9,847 bases of DNA, from assembly GCA_009776395.1 (NCBI GenBank), contig WRNX01000049.1:1-9847 (forward strand), written 5' to 3'. This DNA is from Lentimicrobiaceae bacterium. GTDB taxonomy: Bacteria > Bacteroidota > Bacteroidia > Bacteroidales > WCHB1-69. This document shows positions 1-6,560 of the stretch, piece after piece (position 1 is the stretch's first letter; each line of letters starts with the position of its first letter). The notes beneath the pieces are model-generated. The model had not been told where the DNA came from and ran no database searches. It saw only the letters and a list, made by a program, of their open reading frames with translations. Both the position numbers and the translations under genes were made by a program.

Positions 1-92
1 ATACAAGAGAAGCCCGCGCAAAAAATCGCCGTATCGAAATTATCTTAACCCCGAAATTAGACGAACTCTTTCAAATTATTGAAGGACAATAA
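1..92 (+). CDS. C-terminal end of an OmpA/MotB-family protein (partial, 5' end outside window)
   Basis: Reading from base 3, 29 codons run to a TAA at 90-92. The peptide contains ARAKNRRIEIILTPKLDELF. The NRR-x-EI-x-L segment is the typical last strand of the OmpA-like peptidoglycan-binding domain, where the Arg lies near the diaminopimelate-binding site, and the LTPKLDELF tail is common in Bacteroidota members of the family. Such proteins anchor the outer membrane or a membrane complex to peptidoglycan. Only the tail is present, so the N-terminal part (coiled coil, lipoprotein signal or TPR) cannot be judged. The next gene, mutY, starts on the base after this stop and in the same frame, so the two are probably cotranscribed. 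I am fairly sure of the family but cannot name the gene. Confidence 0.72.
   Translation, partial: TREARAKNRRIEIILTPKLDELFQIIEGQ
81..86 (+). promoter_or_regulatory. Shine-Dalgarno-like site for mutY
   Basis: GAAGGA lies six bases before the TTG at 93 and inside the last codons of the OmpA-like gene. It supports TTG as the true mutY start. No in-frame ATG occurs until codon 89, which lies beyond the catalytic Glu37, so a later start would give a dead protein. Confidence 0.55.
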
Positions 93-1139
93 TTGAAAGA
101 AATTCCTTTTTTTTCAAAAACTGCATTAGATTGGTTTGAAGAAAACCAACGCCAATTACCGTGGCGCGGTGAAACAGATCCATACAAAATTTGGGTTTCT
201 GAAATTATTTTGCAACAAACGCGCGTCAATCAAGGATGGGATTATTATGAGAGATTTATTGAGAAGTTTCCTGATGTAAAATCTCTATCCGAAACGCCGT
301 TGCAGGATGTATTACATGTTTGGCAGGGTTTGGGCTACTATTCAAGGGCGCGAAATATGCAGATAGCCGCTCAGCAAATTATGCAAGAATACAAAGGGAT
401 TTTCCCTTGTAATTATGTAGAAATTAGAAAATTAAAAGGGATTGGAAACTACACAGCCGCTGCGATTGCTTCCATCGCTTATAAACTCCCTTATCCTGCC
501 GTTGATGGCAATGTGTTAAGAGTAATAACAAGAATATTTGGAATTTATGAGGATATTTCCCAGCCCAAAACGGTGAAAAATATTACAATGTTGTGCAATC
601 AATTGATGGGTAATGAAAACCCCGGAGATTTTAATCAAGCGCTAATGGAATTAGGAGCAATACAATGCACGCCGAAAAATCCAAAATGTGAAATTTGCCC
701 ATTCTCAAACAATTGCACAGCTTTTACTCATAACCAAATTGACATATTACCAATAAAATCTAACAAAATAAAAATCAAGGAGCGTTTTTTTCATTATTTT
801 ATTTTTTTAAAAGAGCAAAAAACGATTATAGAGCAACGTAGAGAAAACGATATTTGGAAAAATTTGTATCAATTTCCTTTGATTGAATTAGAAACAGATT
901 ATCAAATAATTACTAAAAAAATGCTTTTAAATTCCGGATTCGGTAATATTAAACCCATTTTTATTAAAGAAGTAAAACACAAACTTACTCACCAGCATTT
1001 ATCTATTCGTTTTTATTTGGTGAATAATTACTTCCCGAAATTACAAAACAACTGGTTATCAATTTCTATAGATCATTTAGAAAAATATCCTTTTCCTGTG
1101 GTGATACATAGAGTATTGAATATGATGAAACAATTTTAG
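93..1139 (+). CDS. mutY: A/G-specific adenine DNA glycosylase MutY
   Basis: MutY removes adenine mispaired with 8-oxoguanine or guanine, as part of oxidative-damage base-excision repair in the cytoplasm. The 348-residue product has the full family layout. The N-terminal helical glycosylase domain carries the catalytic Glu37 in YKIWVSEIILQQT. The helix-hairpin-helix is LKGIGNYTAAAI (114-125), and the catalytic Asp138 lies in AVDGNV. Cys192, Cys199, Cys202 and Cys208 form the C-X6-C-X2-C-X5-C [4Fe-4S] loop. A NUDIX-like 8-oxoG-recognition domain runs from about 229 to 345, with KLTH at 297-300 at the place of the FSH loop. Residue 120 is Tyr rather than the catalytic Lys of endonuclease III, and the C-terminal domain is present, so it is MutY and not Nth. 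The start is TTG, directly after the upstream stop codon. With this start the catalytic residues fall at the same numbers as in E. coli MutY, which supports it. Confidence 0.95.
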   Translation: MKEIPFFSKTALDWFEENQRQLPWRGETDPYKIWVSEIILQQTRVNQGWDYYERFIEKFPDVKSLSETPLQDVLHVWQGLGYYSRARNMQIAAQQIMQEYKGIFPCNYVEIRKLKGIGNYTAAAIASIAYKLPYPAVDGNVLRVITRIFGIYEDISQPKTVKNITMLCNQLMGNENPGDFNQALMELGAIQCTPKNPKCEICPFSNNCTAFTHNQIDILPIKSNKIKIKERFFHYFIFLKEQKTIIEQRRENDIWKNLYQFPLIELETDYQIITKKMLLNSGFGNIKPIFIKEVKHKLTHQHLSIRFYLVNNYFPKLQNNWLSISIDHLEKYPFPVVIHRVLNMMKQF

Positions 1140-1154
1140 AACATTTTTTTGCGC

Positions 1155-1185
1155 TTTATCATAGATTTTCAAAATAGTTGATAAA
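1155..1185. repeat. Imperfect inverted repeat upstream of the EF-G2-like gene
   Basis: TTTATCA (1155-1161) and TGATAAA (1179-1185) are perfect inverted arms separated by 17 bases. A further inner pair, ATTTT/AAAAT, flanks the centre near 1170. It lies between the mutY stop and the predicted -7 box at 1226, roughly 65-70 bases upstream of the likely transcription start. It could be a regulator-binding site or a weak hairpin at the end of the mutY transcript. No U-tract follows on the plus strand, which argues against a classical terminator. AT-rich inverted repeats also arise by chance. Confidence 0.3.
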
Positions 1186-1225
1186 ACAGGTTAGAGATTA
1201 TTTATTCCTTATTCACAATTTTTCT

Positions 1226-1233
1226 TATATTTG
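1226..1233 (+). promoter_or_regulatory. Putative Bacteroidota -7 promoter box for the EF-G2-like gene
   Basis: TATATTTG matches the TAnnTTTG -7 consensus used by the Bacteroidota primary sigma factor. I see no good TTG -33 element 19-21 bases upstream, so the promoter may be weak or activator-dependent. The predicted leader of about 50 bases is very AT-rich (repeated AAATAAATAAATAA) and has no Shine-Dalgarno sequence before the ATG at 1289, as is usual in this phylum. Confidence 0.5.
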
Positions 1234-1288
1234 CGCCCATTTTAGAAAAATCATTAATAAATTATAAATCAAATAAATAAATAAAACG

Positions 1289-3418
1289 ATGAAACTTTAT
1301 CAAACCAAAGAAATTAGAAATATTGCCCTAATTGGCGGTAATCGAACAGGAAAAACTACCATTGCAGAAGCCATGGCATTTCACGGAGGCGTAATCAGCA
1401 GACGCGGAACAATAGAAGATAAAAATACAATCTCAGATTACAGAGAGATCGAACTGGAAAGACAACAATCTATTTCTTCTACCGTAATGTATTCAGAATA
1501 TGCAGGTTGTAAAATTAATATGATAGATTGTCCGGGATTTGATGACTTTATTGGAGAAACCATCGGCGCGCTTCGTGTGGCAGATACTGCCCTCATGGTT
1601 ATCAATGCGCAAAACGGCGTAGATGTAGGCGCTGAGATTCAATGGCGCTGGACTAAAAAAATGAACACTCCCGTAGTTTTTGTTGTCAATCAGTTAGATC
1701 ACGAAAAAGCAAATTTTGAAGAAACTTTACGCCAATTGAAAAACTATTTTGGCGGTAGCGTTATGCCGTTTCAATATCCTGTAAATGCGGGCGTAGGATT
1801 TGATTCCGTTATAGATTTGTTGCAAATGAAACTCTTAAAATTCCCTGCCGGCGGTGGAAAAGTAATTGTTGAGGATATTCCCGCTAGCGAAAAAGATAAA
1901 GCAGAAGAGATGCACAATGCCCTTATTGAAGCTGCTGCCGAAAACGATGAAAAACTGATGGAAAAATTCTTTGAAGAGGGAACCCTTACCGAAGAAGAGA
2001 TGGCGCAAGGATTGAAAGCAGGTATAATTAACAGAGGTACTTTTCCTGTTATTTGTATCGCTGCGAAAAATGACCAGGGCGTAACCCGCTTGATGGATAT
2101 ACTAAAATCAAGTGTCCCCTCGCCCGAAGAGATGCCCGGCGTAAAATCAGAATCAGGCAAAACTTTTTCCTGCAAAACAAGCGATCCAACTACCGCTTAC
2201 ATCTTTAAAACCGCAATAGAACAACATCTTGGCGAACTCTCTTTTATGAAAATTTATGGCGGCGAAATTTCCGAAGCCATGGATGTCGTTAATTCTGTAT
2301 CAAACAATAAAGAACGTTTGTCGCAATTGTTCTGTATTGCCGGAAAAAATCGTGAAAAAGTTGAAAAAGCAGTTGCCGGTGATATTGTGGCTACTATCAA
2401 ATTAAAAGGATCACAAACAGGACAAACCTTAGTAAAATCAGGCGATGAAGTAATTATCCCCACCGAATATCCCGAACCAAAATTCCGTACTGCCGTGCGT
2501 GCCAAAAATAGCGCCGACGACGAAAAATTGGGCGCTATTTTGAACGACTTCAAAAAAACAGACCAAACTTTCTTGGGTGAACAGTCTAAAGAATTGAAAC
2601 AGGTAATAATTTCAGGTCAAGGCGAACAACACTTGAATCTAATTAAATGGATGATTGAAAAATTGAGCAAAATTGAGATTGAGTTTTATCCGCCAAAAAT
2701 CCCATATCGTGAAACTATCACAAAATCTGCTGAGGCAATGTACCGCCATAAAAAACAATCTGGTGGCGCCGGACAGTTCGGCGAAGTATGGATGCTTATT
2801 GAGCCTTATTATGAAGGTATGCCCAACCAAAGCAAATATCCTGTACGGGGACAAGATACTTACGACTTGGCATGGGGAGGCAAATTAGTGTTTAACAACT
2901 GTATTGTGGGGGGAGCCATTGACGCACGATTTATGCCCGCTATCTTAAAAGGAGTTAACGAAAAAATGGAAGAGGGACCGCTCACAGGATCTTATGCCCG
3001 CGATATTGTTCTCAATATTTTCGATGGTAAAATGCACCCTGTGGATTCCAACGAAATGGCGTTTAAATTAGCTGGACGTAACGCTTTCAGAGAAGCGTTC
3101 AAAAATGCAGGTCCTAAAATTTTGGAACCGATTTACGATGTGGAAATTTTTGTACCCTCAGAAAGAATGGGCGATGTGATGACCGATTTACAAGGTCGCC
3201 GCGGAGTAGTTATGGGAATGGATAGCGACGGCGCATTCCAAAATATTCGTGCCAAAGTTCCATTAGCGGAAATGAACAAATACTCTACTACATTAAGCTC
3301 ACTCACCTCTGGACGCGCCTCTTATGGTATGAAATTTGCAGAATACCAACAAGTTCCTGCTGATGTTCAAAACGAAATCATTAAGAAATACGAAGAAGAA
3401 AACAAAGAGGAAGATTAA
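1289..3418 (+). CDS. fusA2: Elongation factor G paralogue (EF-G2 type) with degenerate GTPase motifs
   Basis: The 709-residue protein has all five EF-G domains: the G domain with its insertion (about 1-285), domain II (290-395), III (405-475), IV (478-605) and V (608-690). Domain IV keeps the tip features of a translocase: SGGAGQFG (491-498) and His583 in GKMHPVDSNE. Domain V is intact, so ribosome binding and translocation are the likely role. The G motifs diverge. The P-loop is GGNRTGKTT (16-24), with Arg19 where canonical EF-G has Asp. ERGITI reads ERQQSI (57-62). DTPGHVDF reads DCPGFDDF (80-87), so the catalytic His is Phe84. NKxD reads NQLD (134-137). The GKT Lys22 and the Asp80 and Asp137 positions remain, so nucleotide binding may persist while hydrolysis is probably impaired. 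From memory, Bacteroides thetaiotaomicron EF-G2 (fusA2) promotes translation without GTPase activity and is induced under carbon limitation by the Cur regulator; I infer orthology. It stands alone, outside a ribosomal-protein operon, and ends 7 bases from the convergent korB. Confidence 0.88.
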   Translation: MKLYQTKEIRNIALIGGNRTGKTTIAEAMAFHGGVISRRGTIEDKNTISDYREIELERQQSISSTVMYSEYAGCKINMIDCPGFDDFIGETIGALRVADTALMVINAQNGVDVGAEIQWRWTKKMNTPVVFVVNQLDHEKANFEETLRQLKNYFGGSVMPFQYPVNAGVGFDSVIDLLQMKLLKFPAGGGKVIVEDIPASEKDKAEEMHNALIEAAAENDEKLMEKFFEEGTLTEEEMAQGLKAGIINRGTFPVICIAAKNDQGVTRLMDILKSSVPSPEEMPGVKSESGKTFSCKTSDPTTAYIFKTAIEQHLGELSFMKIYGGEISEAMDVVNSVSNNKERLSQLFCIAGKNREKVEKAVAGDIVATIKLKGSQTGQTLVKSGDEVIIPTEYPEPKFRTAVRAKNSADDEKLGAILNDFKKTDQTFLGEQSKELKQVIISGQGEQHLNLIKWMIEKLSKIEIEFYPPKIPYRETITKSAEAMYRHKKQSGGAGQFGEVWMLIEPYYEGMPNQSKYPVRGQDTYDLAWGGKLVFNNCIVGGAIDARFMPAILKGVNEKMEEGPLTGSYARDIVLNIFDGKMHPVDSNEMAFKLAGRNAFREAFKNAGPKILEPIYDVEIFVPSERMGDVMTDLQGRRGVVMGMDSDGAFQNIRAKVPLAEMNKYSTTLSSLTSGRASYGMKFAEYQQVPADVQNEIIKKYEEENKEED

Positions 3419-3427
3419 TCTTTTTTT
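3408..3427 (+). terminator. Weak hairpin plus T-run at the convergent fusA2/korB ends
   Basis: AAGATTAATCTT (3411-3422) is a perfect 12-base palindrome spanning the EF-G2-like stop codon. In RNA the arms extend with two G-U pairs to a seven-pair stem around UUAA, running into a T-run at 3421-3427. The stem is GC-poor, so this is only a candidate terminator for the plus-strand gene. On the minus strand no T-run follows. The 7-base gap between the two stop codons leaves no room for any other terminator outside coding DNA. Confidence 0.3.
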
Positions 3428-4460
3428 ACTCAATCTCCCATGTATCCCCGCTATTCAACACATCATCTACACATCTGATCTTGCTTTTCATTTTACTTTC
3501 GTCAATTTGCGCTTGCAGGAGTTGGTTATAGGTTGGAAAATCGGCAGAGCGAATTACGCCAAGCGCAATAGGAAAGTAAGGTGGAGACATTTTAGCAAGC
3601 ATGAGATGCACACCAGGATTTGGGTTGTACATGTCGTGAATTAAAACTTTTTCCATTCCCTCACCATTCGGTCCAATTTTCACTACTTCTAATCCGTTTC
3701 TGCGCATTCTTATTCCTTTGTCTTTATTTTTTCCAAAGATCATCTTTTCACCGTGACGAAGAATGAGTTGGTACTCATCTTTTGTTTCTTTATTTGTAAG
3801 CAATTGATGTGTTCCATCATTAAAAATAACGCAATTTTGCAACAATTCTACCACCGATGTTCCGTCGTGTTTTGCGGCTTCAAGCATCACTTCGGTAATA
3901 AATTTTGGATTGGTGTCAATAGCGCGGGCAAAGAAAGTACCTTGTGCGCCAATTACCAATTCACCCACTTGAAACGGTTGCTCAATAGTTCCATAAGGGG
4001 AAGTTTTTGTTACTGCGCCCAAGTCGGATGTTGGCGAGTATTGTCCTTTGGTTAATCCGTAGATTTTATTATTGAACAACATGATATTGATATCTAAGTT
4101 TCTACGAATTACATGAATAAAGTGATTTCCTCCAATGGCGAGTGAGTCTCCGTCTCCGGTGGCAACCCATACGCTGAGTTTTTTATTGGCGATGCTTACG
4201 CCTGTGGCAACTGCATTGGCTCGTCCGTGAATACTGTGAAACCCGTAGGTGTTCACATAATACGGAAAACGGGAGGAACACCCGATTCCTGAAACAATAC
4301 AGTAATTTTCCTTTTTATAGCCGATTTCTGGAAACACTTTGGCTACTGCATTTAAAATAGCGTGGTCTCCGCAGCCGGGGCACCATTTCACCATTTGATC
4401 ACTTGCAAAATCTTGTTGTGTTAAAGGCATTATTGACCTTTCCATTGTTTTATAACCCAT
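3426..4460 (-). CDS. korB: 2-oxoacid:ferredoxin oxidoreductase beta subunit, probably 2-oxoglutarate-specific
   Basis: This is the thiamine-diphosphate and [4Fe-4S] subunit of a cytoplasmic 2-oxoacid:ferredoxin oxidoreductase, which interconverts a 2-oxoacid plus CoA with acyl-CoA, CO2 and reduced ferredoxin. The four expected cluster ligands are visible: Cys27 and Cys30 in WCPGCGDH, Cys61 in GIGCSSR, and Cys210 in LLQNCVIFND. The ThDP/Mg motif begins at GDGD (102-105) and ends at Asn130-Asn131 before KIYGLTKGQYSPTS. HGRANAVATG (78-87) is also typical. At 344 residues it is the usual KorB length. The start at 4460 is supported by a strong AAGGAGGT six bases upstream. A second Met at residue 11 (4430) lies nearer to where many homologues begin and cannot be excluded. 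It follows korA by 13 bases, so translation is probably coupled. The choice of 2-oxoglutarate over pyruvate or branched-chain substrates rests on overall resemblance. Confidence 0.9.
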   Translation of the reverse strand: MGYKTMERSIMPLTQQDFASDQMVKWCPGCGDHAILNAVAKVFPEIGYKKENYCIVSGIGCSSRFPYYVNTYGFHSIHGRANAVATGVSIANKKLSVWVATGDGDSLAIGGNHFIHVIRRNLDINIMLFNNKIYGLTKGQYSPTSDLGAVTKTSPYGTIEQPFQVGELVIGAQGTFFARAIDTNPKFITEVMLEAAKHDGTSVVELLQNCVIFNDGTHQLLTNKETKDEYQLILRHGEKMIFGKNKDKGIRMRRNGLEVVKIGPNGEGMEKVLIHDMYNPNPGVHLMLAKMSPPYFPIALGVIRSADFPTYNQLLQAQIDESKMKSKIRCVDDVLNSGDTWEIE

Positions 4461-4465
4461 AATAT

Positions 4466-4473
4466 ACCTCCTT
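4466..4473 (-). promoter_or_regulatory. Strong Shine-Dalgarno sequence of korB
   Basis: Read on the minus strand, AAGGAGGT follows the korA TAA immediately and ends five bases before the korB ATG. It is a near-perfect anti-SD match, notable in a phylum where most starts lack one, and it fixes the korB start at 4460. Its position directly after the stop suggests re-initiation by ribosomes finishing korA. Confidence 0.8.
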
Positions 4474-6315
4474 TTATTTTTTGTTATTAATTACGTTGTT
4501 AATAGCGCCTACCAATTCTTGAACGGTAAATGGCAATCCTTGCACTTTGTTGTATTGTTCATACTTAAATTCGGGATAACTCATTCTTAAATAGTTGGCA
4601 AACTGACCGGAATTTAATTCGCAAACAAGAATTTTTTTGTATTTAGCAAATATTTTTCCTGTATTTTCCGGTAGTGGCATAATTTGCGAGAAATGTGCGT
4701 GAGCTACTGATTTTCCTGAAGCATTAACTTCTTTACAGGCGGTATAAACAGCGCCTTTTGTTCCGCCCCAACTTACTACTAAAGTATCTGCGTTCACATT
4801 GCCATATACATTTTGTTTGGGGAGACGTTTTGCTAAGCGTATCACTTTTTCACGGCGAAACTCTACCATTTTGGCGTGGTTGTTCGGGTCGGTGGAAACC
4901 AAGCCGTCAATATCGGTTTTTTCCAATCCTCCAATGCGATGGCGCAACCCGTCAGTTCCCGGTATAGCCCACTGACGCACCAATGTTTCAGGGTCGCGGC
5001 GGTATGGTTTAAATTCAGGATCATTCTTTTTGGCATAGGGTGGGTTAATAGGCGGCAAATCTTCCATTTTGGGAATACGGAATAATTCGCTGCCCTGTCC
5101 TGTGTTTCCATCGGACAAAAAGATTACCGGCGTCATATTTTCCATTGCCAATTTAGCGGCATAGTAGGCTTTATAGAAACAATCGCTGGGTGATGCTGCT
5201 GCCATAATGATACAGGGCGCTTCACCGTTTCTTCCGAATAACGCTATATTTAAGTCGGATTGTTCCGATTTGGTGGGCATTCCCGTTGAGGGACCTGCAC
5301 GTTGCACATCTACAATAACTAAGGGTAACTCGGTCATCACTGCCAATCCGATGGCTTCGGTTTTTAGCGATAAACCGGGTCCTGATGTAGTTGTACATGC
5401 CATTGCGCCGGCAAAAGAAGCGCCGATGGCAGAGCAGATGCCTGCAATTTCATCTTCCGCCTGAAACACTTGCGCACCAAGCGATTTATGTTTTGCCAAT
5501 TCAATCAATATTTCCGTAGCGGGCGTAATAGGATAAGATCCTAAAAATAGATCTCTTCCCGACTTTTCGGAAGCGGCGAGCAGTCCCCATGCCGTTGCTT
5601 CATTACCGGTTATATTTCTATATTTTCCTTTTTCTAATTTTACGTTTGATATTTGAAATGTGGAAGCAAATTCTTCCATCGTTTCGGCAAAATTATAACC
5701 TGCCTGTAACACTTTTTTGTTTGCTTCCGCAATTTTTACTTTTCCCTCAAAACGTTTGTCCACCAATTTATAGGGAGTATTCAGGTCGAAATTAAAAACA
5801 TAATATACCATTCCGAGGCAGAACATATTTTTCGTTCTTTCGGCAGATTTGGGGTCTAATCCGTTTGCGATGGCGATCTCTTTCGCTAACGTTGTAATAT
5901 TTGGGGAAATAACGCGATAAGAACTTAAAGATCCATCGGTTAATGGATTGGAGGGGTAGCCTGCTTTTTCCAATGCTTTTTCATCGTAGGCATCGCAGTC
6001 GGTGATGATGGTAGCACCCTTATCTACCCATTTTAAATTGGCTTTTAATGAGGCGGGGTTCATGGCAACTAACACATCGCATTTGTCACCAATAATACGG
6101 GTTTCTTTCCCGATGTGTACTTGAAAGCCGGAAACTCCGGCGATGGTGTTGTGTGGAGCTCGAATCTCAGCAGGATAATCAGGAAAAGTTGCAATATCGT
6201 TGCCCGCTAAAGCGGCGGTATCGGAGAACAATGTCCCCGTTAATTGCATTCCATCTCCGGAATCACCCACAAATTTTACCACCACACTCTCTTTTTCTAA
6301 AACTTGTTTGCTCAT
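4474..6315 (-). CDS. korA: 2-oxoacid:ferredoxin oxidoreductase, fused gamma-alpha subunit, probably 2-oxoglutarate-specific
   Basis: This is the partner of the downstream korB gene. The 613-residue chain is the gamma-alpha fusion typical of two-subunit enzymes. The N-terminal gamma domain (about 10-195) has FVGDSGDGMQLTG (15-27) and FPDYPAEIRAP (44-54). The pyrimidine-binding alpha domain follows from about 235, with YPITPATE at 261-268, the signature loop next to CoA and 2-oxoacid. Also present are QAEDEIAGICSAIGASFAGA (285-304), SGPGLSLKTEAIG (311-323) and RAGPSTGMPT (339-348). The C-terminal transketolase-like domain II spans about 505-605. No ferredoxin-like [4Fe-4S] delta subunit or separate ferredoxin lies beside the pair, so external ferredoxin must accept the electrons. 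The enzyme feeds or drains succinyl-CoA in anaerobic or reductive TCA reactions. The ATG at 6315 has an AT-rich leader with no Shine-Dalgarno. Pyruvate or another 2-oxoacid remains a possible substrate. Confidence 0.92.
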   Translation of the reverse strand: MSKQVLEKESVVVKFVGDSGDGMQLTGTLFSDTAALAGNDIATFPDYPAEIRAPHNTIAGVSGFQVHIGKETRIIGDKCDVLVAMNPASLKANLKWVDKGATIITDCDAYDEKALEKAGYPSNPLTDGSLSSYRVISPNITTLAKEIAIANGLDPKSAERTKNMFCLGMVYYVFNFDLNTPYKLVDKRFEGKVKIAEANKKVLQAGYNFAETMEEFASTFQISNVKLEKGKYRNITGNEATAWGLLAASEKSGRDLFLGSYPITPATEILIELAKHKSLGAQVFQAEDEIAGICSAIGASFAGAMACTTTSGPGLSLKTEAIGLAVMTELPLVIVDVQRAGPSTGMPTKSEQSDLNIALFGRNGEAPCIIMAAASPSDCFYKAYYAAKLAMENMTPVIFLSDGNTGQGSELFRIPKMEDLPPINPPYAKKNDPEFKPYRRDPETLVRQWAIPGTDGLRHRIGGLEKTDIDGLVSTDPNNHAKMVEFRREKVIRLAKRLPKQNVYGNVNADTLVVSWGGTKGAVYTACKEVNASGKSVAHAHFSQIMPLPENTGKIFAKYKKILVCELNSGQFANYLRMSYPEFKYEQYNKVQGLPFTVQELVGAINNVINNKK

Positions 6316-6392
6316 ACTTAGATGTTATTTATTATATAAAATATTGATAATGTGTAAATAAACATTGTTTCACGATCTTTTGTAAAACTTGG

Positions 6393-6400
6393 CGAAAGTA
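6393..6400 (-). promoter_or_regulatory. Putative -7 box for the korAB operon
   Basis: On the minus strand TACTTTCG resembles the TAnnTTTG/TTCG -7 box of Bacteroidota, giving a leader of about 70 bases before the korA ATG. No clear TTG -33 element is visible at the expected spacing. It is the best candidate between korA and the divergent gene. Confidence 0.35.
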
Positions 6401-6490
6401 TAATTTTTTTTATGATTATAGATTAATGAAATATTGTTATTTTTTAAGACAATACGATTAGCAAAAAAAATTTAACCAAATTTTATCTTC

Positions 6491-6504
6491 ATTTATTAAT
6501 AAAT
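6491..6504. repeat. 14-base AT palindrome next to the divergent promoter
   Basis: ATTTATTAATAAAT is a perfect palindrome ending four bases before the plus-strand -7 box at 6509, so it lies in the promoter spacer. It could be an operator, but in DNA this AT-rich such palindromes arise easily by chance. The rest of the 245-base divergent region (6316-6560) shows only AT-rich DNA and the two promoter candidates. Confidence 0.25.
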
Positions 6505-6508
6505 AATC

Positions 6509-6516
6509 TATATTTG
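6509..6516 (+). promoter_or_regulatory. Putative -7 box for the secreted multidomain protein gene
   Basis: TATATTTG is a full match to TAnnTTTG and identical to the box before the EF-G2-like gene. The predicted leader of roughly 40 bases is AT-rich and lacks a Shine-Dalgarno before the ATG at 6561. A -33 TTG is not obvious. Confidence 0.5.
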
Positions 6517-6560
6517 TCGCCTTATTTATGAATATTTAATAATCAATAAATTATAGTTTT

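Noticed and set aside
93..1139. Endonuclease III (Nth) as the identity of the glycosylase
   Set aside because: The catalytic Lys of Nth is absent (Tyr120), Glu37 and Asp138 match MutY, and a C-terminal NUDIX-like domain is present.
1140..1200. Intrinsic terminator after mutY
   Set aside because: The only hairpin candidate (1155-1185) is AT-rich with a central mismatch and no T-run following on the plus strand.
1771..2888. Several open frames antisense to or shifted within the EF-G2-like gene
   Set aside because: They lie wholly inside a well-supported coding region, have low-complexity Ser/Phe-rich products and no leader signals; they are shadows.
1289..3418. Tet(M)-type ribosomal protection protein or RF3 as the identity of the EF-G-like gene
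   Set aside because: Length, the intact EF-G domain IV (SGGAGQFG, HPVDSNE) and domain V fit EF-G; RF3 is much shorter, and the domain IV tip of ribosomal protection proteins differs.
3336..3644. Plus-strand open frame bridging the EF-G2-like 3' end and korB antisense
   Set aside because: It overlaps two conserved genes and its product resembles nothing; it is explained by the codon structure of those genes.
4758..5795. Plus- and minus-strand open frames within korA
   Set aside because: They are in alternate frames of a protein with conserved motifs throughout; no independent evidence of coding.
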